Assembly (NCBI GenBank): GCA_023424965.1
Contig: JAFADI010000191.1
Location: 1 to 6,116 of the forward strand
Origin: Bacillota bacterium
Lineage (GTDB): Bacteria > Bacillota > Clostridia > Acetivibrionales > JAFADI01
Direction of reading: 5' to 3'
DNA: 6,116 bases
Shown: positions 1-4,950 of the stretch, piece after piece
Layout: every line of letters begins with the position of its first letter
Numbering within the stretch: position 1 is the first letter of the stretch
Notes under the pieces: model-generated
Database searches by the model: none
Seen by the model: the letters and a program-made list of their open reading frames with translations, nothing else
What the model was told of the DNA's origin: nothing
Program-made: the position numbers and the translations under genes

Positions 1-672
1 GCCAAAGGTGCGGATATCATAGAGCTTGGGATACCCTATTCCGATCCCATCGCCGAGGGCCCGGCCATTCAGGCGGCCAACAGCAGAGCCATGGTTCACG
101 GGATCCGGATAAAGGATGTAATGAAGGCCGTGAGGGAGATGCGGGAAGAGGTGGATGTTCCCATCCTGTACCTGCTCTATTACAATTGCATACTTCAATA
201 CGGGGCGGCAGCTTTTCTTAAGGACTGTGTCGCCGCAGGAGTGGACGGCCTTATCATTCCGGACCTGCCCTTTGAAGAAAAAGAGGAACTGGAGGAGATT
301 GCTTCAAAATATCCTGTGGATTTGATCACCATGGTGGCGCCTACCTCCCGGGACCGGATCGAGAAAATTGCAAGAAACGCGAAAGGATTTTTATACTGTG
401 TCTCCTCCCTGGGAGTTACGGGTGTGAGGAGCAGTTTTGAAACCGACTTTGAAGAGTTTTTTTCCCATATCGACAGGTTTACGCAAATTCCAAAAGCCAT
501 CGGCTTTGGAATATCAACCCCGGAGCACATCCGGAGACTGAAAGGTTACTGTGAGGGGCTGATTGTAGGAAGTGCCATTGTCAGGCAGGTGGAGCAAAGT
601 CCTACTCCCGGAGAAGCGGTGAAAAACGTGGGAGAGTTCGTCCGGACATTGCGGGAGGCAATGGATTCTTGA
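1..672 (+). CDS. trpA: Tryptophan synthase alpha subunit, 5' end cut by window
   Basis: Frame 1 is open from the first base to the TGA at 670-672, giving 223 residues. The enterobacterial protein has about 268, so roughly 41 N-terminal residues lie outside the window. The alpha subunit cleaves indole-3-glycerol phosphate to indole and glyceraldehyde 3-phosphate and passes indole to TrpB in the cytoplasm. Family landmarks seen: IELGIPYSDP with the catalytic Glu (visible residue 8, equivalent to E49), YYN before the barrel core, IIPDLP, the loop motif GVTG, the phosphate-binding GFGIS, and GSAIV near the end. The odd point is AEGP where the family has ADGP, so the second catalytic acid (D60 equivalent) is Glu. 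The frame is otherwise intact. An upstream trp operon is inferred from the usual gene order in which trpA is last. The internal ATG at 91 is not the real start, because homology continues upstream of it. Confidence 0.97.
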   Translation, partial: AKGADIIELGIPYSDPIAEGPAIQAANSRAMVHGIRIKDVMKAVREMREEVDVPILYLLYYNCILQYGAAAFLKDCVAAGVDGLIIPDLPFEEKEELEEIASKYPVDLITMVAPTSRDRIEKIARNAKGFLYCVSSLGVTGVRSSFETDFEEFFSHIDRFTQIPKAIGFGISTPEHIRRLKGYCEGLIVGSAIVRQVEQSPTPGEAVKNVGEFVRTLREAMDS

Positions 673-697
673 ACAAGGCTTTTTTTCAGCAAGGGTA

Positions 698-725
698 TTT
701 TCAAAACTTCAAAATATGATAGAAT
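698..725 (+). promoter_or_regulatory. Predicted extended -10 promoter for the small coiled-coil gene
   Basis: TAGAAT at 720-725 matches the sigma-A -10 consensus in five of six bases. It is preceded by TG at 717-718 with one base between, the extended -10 arrangement. A -35-like TTTTCA lies at 698-703 with a 16-base spacer. Transcription would begin near 732, leaving a leader of about 105 nt before the ATG at 837. That leader contains the perfect palindrome TTATCGATAA at 761-770; I recognise no riboswitch in it. Predicted by eye only. Confidence 0.5.
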
Positions 726-826
726 ATATAGATAACAAGCGGTAAAATAAATTCAGGCAGTTATCGATAAAATTCGTACAGCTTGTTTGATGGAAATTTT
801 GGATCATCAACGGTGCCCATTGGGAT

Positions 827-831
827 GGAGG
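827..831 (+). promoter_or_regulatory. Ribosome binding site that sets the start of the 62-residue gene
   Basis: GGAGG ends five bases before the ATG at 837. The same reading frame also offers TTG at 783 and ATG at 825. The ATG at 825 is two bases from this site and so too close, and the TTG has no comparable site. The ATG at 837 is therefore preferred. Confidence 0.75.
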
Positions 832-836
832 TTAAA

Positions 837-1025
837 ATGACAGAAAATTATTCGGCAGCCCTTGCTGAAATTAGAGATATGATTAAAATCCTTACTGAAA
901 AGCAGGACTTGCTGGTTCAGGAAATAAACCAGTTGAAGGAAGATCAGAGAAAGTTGATGGAAGAAGTGAGAATAAGCAATTTTGTTCTCAACAACATAAC
1001 GATGCGAAGTGAAATACTGAATTAA
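837..1025 (+). CDS. Small coiled-coil protein of unknown function (62 aa)
   Basis: I do not recognise this protein. It begins MTENYSAALAEIRDM and ends in TAA at 1023-1025. Residues 12-44 have core positions spaced 4-3-4-3 throughout (I12, I16, L19, Q23, L26, I30, L33, Q37, L40, V44), surrounded by Lys, Glu, Gln and Asp. This is a textbook heptad pattern and predicts a helix of about 35-45 residues that self-associates or docks onto a partner. The two Gln core positions (23 and 37) suggest a defined register or a dimer. There is no signal peptide, membrane segment, Cys or DNA-binding motif. A good ribosome site and its own predicted promoter support a real gene. It lies between trpA and the two-component genes in the same direction, separated from the latter by a hairpin. 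A role with the kinase or regulator is only a guess from position. Confidence 0.75.
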   Translation: MTENYSAALAEIRDMIKILTEKQDLLVQEINQLKEDQRKLMEEVRISNFVLNNITMRSEILN

Positions 1026-1037
1026 GACAGTAAACAT

Positions 1038-1095
1038 GGGGGACACACCTTACGGCTCAAGGGGAACTTTTGCCGTTAGCTGCTGTCCCCGTTTT
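1038..1095 (+). terminator. Compound hairpin, probable terminator of the small gene
   Basis: An outer stem pairs GGGGACA (1039-1045) with TGTCCCC (1084-1090). After small internal loops, an inner stem pairs CTTACGGC (1049-1056) with GCCGTTAG (1072-1079) with one mismatch. The loop is 15 bases, and its ends can extend the stem a little further. GTTTT follows at 1091-1095. The T run is short, so termination may be partial and allow read-through into the response regulator gene. A second GGGGA at 1061-1065 could compete for the same 3' arm. Confidence 0.6.
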
Positions 1096-1096
1096 A

Positions 1097-1102
1097 TATA
1101 AT
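1097..1102 (+). promoter_or_regulatory. Possible -10 element for the two-component operon
   Basis: TATAAT at 1097-1102 is a perfect sigma-A -10 hexamer. It would place the transcription start near 1109 and give a leader of only about 17 nt. No good -35 is present at 16-18 bases upstream; TTGCCG at 1070-1075 is 21 bases away, and the region sits in the hairpin. It could be an activator-dependent promoter or a chance AT-rich match. Confidence 0.3.
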
Positions 1103-1115
1103 TGCGATGGAATAT

Positions 1116-1120
1116 GGAGG
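1116..1120 (+). promoter_or_regulatory. Ribosome binding site that sets the response regulator start
   Basis: GGAGG lies five bases before the ATG at 1126. A TTG at 1102 and an ATG at 1114 are in the same frame. The ATG at 1114 overlaps this site, and both alternatives would add residues before the conserved receiver start. The ATG at 1126 is chosen. Confidence 0.8.
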
Positions 1121-1125
1121 CTTAC

Positions 1126-1812
1126 ATGAGCGGAAAAACAAAAGTGCTGGTTATTGACGACGATATCAACATATGCGAATTGGTCCGGCTGTACATGGAA
1201 AAAGAAGGCTATGAAGTGATGCAGGTCCACAACGGTATTAAAGCTGTTTCTTCCTTCAAAGACTTCGCTCCCCACATCATCATACTGGATATCATGCTTC
1301 CTGGAGCCGATGGCTGGCAGGTGTGCAGGGAAATAAGAAAGGTCAGCAGCATCCCCATCATCATGCTTACGGCGAAAGGGGAGACCTTCGACAAGGTGCT
1401 GGGACTTGAGCTGGGAGCGGACGATTATATTGTGAAGCCCTTCGAGCCCAAGGAATTGGTGGCAAGGGTGAAGGCCGTCTTAAGAAGATATGAGCACAAG
1501 GAGCTGGATGTGCAGGAGGTGGTTTACCCCAACCTGGTCATCAACCGATCCGACTATACCTTAAAAGTAAACGGAAAGGAGCTTGAGGTTCCGCCGAAGG
1601 AACTGGAGCTGTTGTTTTTCCTCGCCTCCAACCCCAACAAGGTTTTCACCAGGGAACAGCTGCTGGAGCATGTGTGGGGCTTTGACTTCTTCGGGGACTC
1701 CAGGACGGTGGATGTGCATATAAAGAGGCTCCGTGAAAAAATTGAGATCGAAAACCAGGTGTGGCAGTTGAAAACCGTCTGGGGTGTGGGCTATAAGTTT
1801 GAGGTGAAGTAA
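1126..1812 (+). CDS. OmpR/PhoB-family response regulator (CssR-like by context)
   Basis: This is a 228-residue cytoplasmic transcription regulator, the usual length for the family. The receiver domain covers about residues 5-120. It has the acidic pocket D11-D12-D13, phospho-acceptor D55 in ILDIMLPGADG, switch residue T82 in MLTA, and K104 in the KPF motif. The C-terminal winged helix covers about 130-227. It has the PPKELELLFFLASNPN segment, the recognition-helix region SRTVDVHIKRLREKI, and the closing WGVGYKF hairpin. No key residue is missing. The stop TAA overlaps the kinase ATG by one base, so the pair is surely co-expressed and translationally coupled. HtrA follows the kinase, as CssRS relates to htrA in Bacillus, so an envelope or secretion-stress role is inferred. 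The sequence alone does not separate it from ResD-, PhoP- or WalR-type relatives. Confidence 0.95.
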   Translation: MSGKTKVLVIDDDINICELVRLYMEKEGYEVMQVHNGIKAVSSFKDFAPHIIILDIMLPGADGWQVCREIRKVSSIPIIMLTAKGETFDKVLGLELGADDYIVKPFEPKELVARVKAVLRRYEHKELDVQEVVYPNLVINRSDYTLKVNGKELEVPPKELELLFFLASNPNKVFTREQLLEHVWGFDFFGDSRTVDVHIKRLREKIEIENQVWQLKTVWGVGYKFEVK

Positions 1813-3293
1813 TGTTCAAAACCATTTTCAGCAAGCTTATAGCAATCTTCATCTCCATTTTGCTGGTGGGCTTTTCCCTCACGGGCCTTATGCTCTATTA
1901 TTTCCTCAGCGGGTATGTTACGGAGGAAAAGGTCGGGATCCTCGACAAAAGTGGAGACATAATAAACAAGTACCTGGGTTTTTATGTGGAGAATACCGAC
2001 AACCCCTGGGCGGTGCAGTTCCTGAATGAGAATCTGGAATTTCTTAGCTCCAATGCCAACGCCTTTATATGGGTGGTCAACAATGATGGAGAAATCATCG
2101 CCTATAAGCCGGGTACCTCCCAAACGGAGGCGCTTTTAAAAAAGCTTGCCGATGAATCGGGAAAGCGCTTTAAGCTCAACGATGTGCGCCAATACAACAA
2201 AGTCATGGTGAGCGGAAAGACCGTCCAGGAGATAGGAGATTTTTACGGTTTTTTTAAAGAGACGGGAACCTCCTGGCTCACGTTGGAAAAACCTTTCATC
2301 TATAAGGAAAAGATTTTGGGAGCCGTATACCTCCATACGCCCACTCCGGAGGTAAACAGGCTCCGTACGTCTGTCTTGAGGTTTTTCATGCTTTCGGTGA
2401 CCTTCTCCATACTGATCTCCATCATCATCGCGTACCTTTTTTCGCTGAGGCTGTCAAAACCCCTCAAGCAAATCAACAATGCGGCAAGGATTATTGCCGG
2501 GGGAGAGTTCCAGAAGCGGCTGGACATCAAGTCCAACGATGAAATCGGAGAGCTGGCGGCCAGCTTCAATCACATGGTGGTGGCCTTGCAGAACCTGGAG
2601 GAAATGCGGCGGGGGTTTATCGCCAATGTATCCCATGAGCTGAGGACGCCCATGACCTCCATCCGGGGGTTCATCGAAGGCATCCTGGACGGGACCATCC
2701 CCATGGAAAAGCAGAGCTACTATCTGATCATCGTGCGGGACGAGGTGAACCGGCTGAACCGGCTTGTAAACGATCTGCTGGACCTGGCCAGGATGGAGGC
2801 GGGGGAGATGAATTTCCAGCTGAGGAACTTTAATTTGAATGAGCTCATCCGGCGGTGCATCATCAAGCTTGAAAACATTTTTATCGAAAAAGGGCTGCAG
2901 GTAGAGGCGGATTTTGAGACGGACGAGGAATATGTAAATGCGGACCCCGATGCAATCGAACGGGTAATCATCAACCTGCTGCACAATGCGGTGAAGTTTA
3001 CCGGCGAAAACGGAATCATAAAGGTTTCGGTATCGAGGCACAAGGAAAAGGTGTATGTGGAGGTGGCGGACAACGGCATCGGAATCGAGAAAGACGAAAT
3101 CGACCTGATCTGGGAAAGGTTCCACAAGTCCGATAAATCCAGGGGCAGGGACAAGAGCGGTACGGGCCTTGGTCTGGCCATCATTAAAAATATTATTAAT
3201 GAGCATGGACAGAATATATGGGTGGAAAGCGAGCTGGGAAAAGGCTCTACCTTTACCTTCACCCTGGCCAGGGGAACCGGGGAGGAAGAATAA
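1812..3293 (+). CDS. Membrane sensor histidine kinase, partner of the upstream regulator
   Basis: The product has 493 residues. Transmembrane helix 1 is at about 8-33, an extracytoplasmic sensor at about 34-188, transmembrane helix 2 at about 189-211, and a HAMP linker at about 212-265 (SLRLSKPLKQINNAARIIAG). HisKA follows with H275 in VSHELRTP, then the ATPase domain with the N box NLLHNAVKF (388-396), G1 DNGIGI (420-425), F box ERF (435-437) and G2 GTGLGLAI (450-457). All catalytic motifs are intact. The HELRT sequence also fits the phosphatase signature, so it may dephosphorylate its regulator as well. The sensor has FIWVVNNDGEIIAYKP and ILGAVYLHTP, which resemble a PAS/Cache-like fold; its ligand is unknown. 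Translation starts at the ATG overlapping the previous stop, with GAGGTGA at 1801-1807 as the ribosome site inside the upstream gene. Neighbouring htrA suggests it senses misfolded or over-secreted protein. Confidence 0.95.
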   Translation: MFKTIFSKLIAIFISILLVGFSLTGLMLYYFLSGYVTEEKVGILDKSGDIINKYLGFYVENTDNPWAVQFLNENLEFLSSNANAFIWVVNNDGEIIAYKPGTSQTEALLKKLADESGKRFKLNDVRQYNKVMVSGKTVQEIGDFYGFFKETGTSWLTLEKPFIYKEKILGAVYLHTPTPEVNRLRTSVLRFFMLSVTFSILISIIIAYLFSLRLSKPLKQINNAARIIAGGEFQKRLDIKSNDEIGELAASFNHMVVALQNLEEMRRGFIANVSHELRTPMTSIRGFIEGILDGTIPMEKQSYYLIIVRDEVNRLNRLVNDLLDLARMEAGEMNFQLRNFNLNELIRRCIIKLENIFIEKGLQVEADFETDEEYVNADPDAIERVIINLLHNAVKFTGENGIIKVSVSRHKEKVYVEVADNGIGIEKDEIDLIWERFHKSDKSRGRDKSGTGLGLAIIKNIINEHGQNIWVESELGKGSTFTFTLARGTGEEE

Positions 3294-3321
3294 ATGGCAA
3301 AAAGCAGGATCGGGCATATAG

Positions 3322-3360
3322 TTAACAAATTGTTCATATTTTCTTCAAAATGTTATCCTA
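3322..3360 (+). promoter_or_regulatory. Phased 11-bp direct repeats, candidate response-regulator operator
   Basis: TTAACA (3322-3327), TTCATA (3333-3338) and TTCAAA (3344-3349) are spaced exactly 11 bases start to start, each separated by five AT-rich bases. A weaker fourth copy, ATCCTA (3355-3360), keeps the phase. OmpR/PhoB-family dimers commonly bind direct repeats at about 11-bp spacing, and the first copy equals the Bacillus PhoP box half-site. The repeats overlap the predicted htrA promoter. Binding by the regulator encoded at 1126-1812 is an inference. Confidence 0.5.
3330..3359 (+). promoter_or_regulatory. Predicted htrA promoter
   Basis: TTGTTC (3330-3335) as -35 and TATCCT (3354-3359) as -10 have an 18-base spacer, and TG at 3351-3352 makes an extended -10. 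TAAAAT at 3359-3364 is an alternative -10 but has no matching -35. The start would lie near 3366, with a leader of about 64 nt. No terminator is seen between the kinase and htrA, so read-through from the operon is also likely. Confidence 0.4.
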
Positions 3361-3429
3361 AAATTGAACTAAAGGGAGATGTGAAAAATATCGCTGCCCA
3401 TAGATCGCAGACAGGGAGGAATAATATTT

Positions 3430-4734
3430 ATGGATGATTTTAACAACATAAATGATGAGTATACTTCAAAAGAACCATACAATTCCGAGAATGTACCGGA
3501 CACGGTCAGGTCCTCTTCATTTTATACGGAAAGCTGTAGAAAACCCAGGAGAAGAATCAACGGAACGCTGTTTCAGCTTGTGCTGGTAGCCGTCATAAGT
3601 TCCATCCTGGGAGGGGCGGTGGTGGCGTCATTTTTCCAGTTCGTAGCCCCAGGCTTGCAGCCGTCAGTGAAAGGATACCTGAACGGCCTGATTCCGGGAG
3701 GAAGCAAAATTGCCGAAGCGGCGGGCGGAAACCAGGACGCAGCCCAGTACAAAAAAATTGAGATACAGCAGACCGACAGCCCCGTCAGTGCCATTGCAGA
3801 AAAGGTCAGTCCTTCCATCGTCGGGATAAGGACCACCTTCAAGGCCCAGAGTTTCTTCTTTGAAGAAGGGGATGGGAAAGCGGAAGGTTCAGGGATGATC
3901 ATCAAAAGCGACGGCTATATCATGACCAACTACCATGTGGTGGAGAATGCCCTGGACAAATCAGGGAAACTGGCAAACGGTTCCAAAATCCAGGTTATTC
4001 TTCCAAGCCAGAAGGATAAGCCCTATGATGCACAAATCATCGGAGGCGATCAGAGAACCGACCTGGCGGTAATTAAAATTGAAGCCACAAACCTTCCGGC
4101 AGTGGAATACGGAAATTCCGACGAACTGAAGGTGGGGGAACTGGCGGTGGCCATTGGCAACCCGGCAGGGCTTGAGTATATGGGCTCGGTGACGGTGGGA
4201 GTCATCAGCGGCTTGAACAGGACCATCCCCATTGCCGACGACAAGGAATTGAAGCTGATTCAGACGGATGCATCCATAAACCCTGGAAACAGCGGCGGTG
4301 CCCTGGTGAATTCCAGCGGCAAGGTTATCGGGGTCAATACGGCGAAAATGGGAGGCTCGGGTTTTGAAGGCCTGGGCTTTGCGATACCGATCAACAAGGC
4401 TAAGGAAATAACCGACAACCTGATGGAATTCAAAAAGGTAAAGGGCAGGCCTTTTATCGGCATATCGGCAGATCCCCGTTTTGATGAGGCGATGGCCCAG
4501 AGGTACAATGTACCTGCAGGAGTGCTGGTGGCGGATGTTTCCCCGTTGAGCGGAGCTTACAAGGCCGGTATTCAAAAGGGAGACATCATAACGAAATTTG
4601 ACGGCCAGGCCGTCAAAAACCTGGATGAACTGAACGCCCTGAAGAACAAACACAAGCCGGGAGATACGGTAGAGGTTGAACTATACCGTGATGACGGAAC
4701 CGTCAAGGTACAGCTGAAGCTCTCGGAGGAGTAG
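3430..4734 (+). CDS. htrA: Membrane-anchored HtrA/DegP-type serine protease
   Basis: This 434-residue surface protease degrades or holds misfolded exported proteins. Residues 1-45 are a polar cytoplasmic tail ending in an Arg/Lys cluster (RKPRRR). One signal-anchor helix at about 46-70 follows, so the catalytic part faces outward. A linker at about 72-115 leads to the trypsin-like domain (about 120-335), with the catalytic triad H169 (NYHVV), D211 (RTDLAVI) and S288 (NPGNSGGAL). A single PDZ domain spans about 340-430, with GVLVADVSPLSGAYKAGIQKGDII as its substrate-binding core region. The length and single PDZ fit Gram-positive HtrA rather than two-PDZ DegP of E. coli. The ribosome site AGGGAGGA (3413-3420) is nine bases before the ATG. 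The stop TAG at 4732 is followed by a terminator. Adjacent regulator and kinase genes suggest stress-induced expression. Confidence 0.95.
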   Translation: MDDFNNINDEYTSKEPYNSENVPDTVRSSSFYTESCRKPRRRINGTLFQLVLVAVISSILGGAVVASFFQFVAPGLQPSVKGYLNGLIPGGSKIAEAAGGNQDAAQYKKIEIQQTDSPVSAIAEKVSPSIVGIRTTFKAQSFFFEEGDGKAEGSGMIIKSDGYIMTNYHVVENALDKSGKLANGSKIQVILPSQKDKPYDAQIIGGDQRTDLAVIKIEATNLPAVEYGNSDELKVGELAVAIGNPAGLEYMGSVTVGVISGLNRTIPIADDKELKLIQTDASINPGNSGGALVNSSGKVIGVNTAKMGGSGFEGLGFAIPINKAKEITDNLMEFKKVKGRPFIGISADPRFDEAMAQRYNVPAGVLVADVSPLSGAYKAGIQKGDIITKFDGQAVKNLDELNALKNKHKPGDTVEVELYRDDGTVKVQLKLSEE

Positions 4735-4750
4735 CGGCGGAAAGAAAATC

Positions 4751-4796
4751 AAGGGGAACAGTCCTTAGATTCATACATAAGGACGTTCCCCTTTTC
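4751..4796 (+). terminator. Strong intrinsic terminator after htrA
   Basis: AAGGGGAAC (4751-4759) pairs with GTTCCCCTT (4785-4793). After a bulged A at 4760, GTCCTTA (4761-4767) pairs with TAAGGAC (4778-4784), giving 16 pairs and a 10-base loop. The T run TTTT (4792-4795) overlaps the base of the stem. It begins 17 bases after the htrA stop and ends that transcription unit. Confidence 0.88.
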
Positions 4797-4826
4797 TATA
4801 TGTAAAAATTCAACAAAATTTATTAA

Positions 4827-4864
4827 GTTAGAAGGAATTTATGGATAACGTGTAGAATTCTAAC
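4827..4864 (+). repeat. Inverted repeat in the gap before the HD-GYP gene
   Basis: GTTAGAA (4827-4833) and TTCTAAC (4858-4864) are exact inverted copies with a 24-base spacer. The right arm is part of a second, tighter palindrome, TAGAATTCTA (4853-4862). It could be a regulator site or a weak hairpin, or chance in AT-rich DNA. The rest of 4797-4950 holds no gene that I can support. Confidence 0.3.
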
Positions 4865-4890
4865 CCAATATGTATTTTTATGCAGTTCTG

Positions 4891-4921
4891 TTTACTCTAT
4901 TGTCAATCTGCCGGCTATCAT
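4891..4921 (+). promoter_or_regulatory. Weak candidate promoter for the HD-GYP gene
   Basis: TATCAT (4916-4921) matches the -10 consensus in five of six bases, and TTTACT (4891-4896) is a four-of-six -35 with a 19-base spacer. Since a terminator precedes this gene, some promoter must lie in 4797-4950, and this is the best candidate I find. Confidence 0.25.
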
Positions 4922-4950
4922 TTTCACTGCCATGTACTCAGGAGGAAATC

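Noticed and set aside
647..686. CATTGC/GCAATG hairpin at the trpA end with a run of seven T at 680-686, as an intrinsic terminator
   Set aside because: The stem is only six pairs and sits 16 bases before the T run, so it lacks terminator geometry. The nearer CTTG/CAAG repeat has a two-base loop and cannot fold.
783..836. Upstream TTG start extending the small protein to 80 residues
   Set aside because: No ribosome site precedes it, and the added residues fall outside the coiled-coil pattern. The ATG at 837 has GGAGG at good spacing.
2454..3337. Long open frames on the minus strand across the kinase gene
   Set aside because: The plus-strand kinase has every family motif. The minus frames show no recognisable domain or good ribosome site and are explained by GC-biased third positions of the real gene.
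4749..4759. Exact 11-mer TCAAGGGGAAC shared with 1057-1067, as a dispersed repeat element
   Set aside because: Several chance 11-mer matches are expected within 6 kb. In one hairpin it forms the loop and in the other a stem arm, so the structures are not homologous.
4841..4855. Four-codon frame MDNV with an upstream AAGGA as a leader peptide
   Set aside because: It is too short to tell from chance, and no attenuator structure or regulatory codons accompany it.
4797..4950. Cyclic-di-GMP riboswitch or sigma-D type promoter before the HD-GYP gene
   Set aside because: No GEMM-like core sequence or pairing is visible. GCCGGCTAT only loosely resembles a sigma-D -10 and has no TAAA at the right distance.
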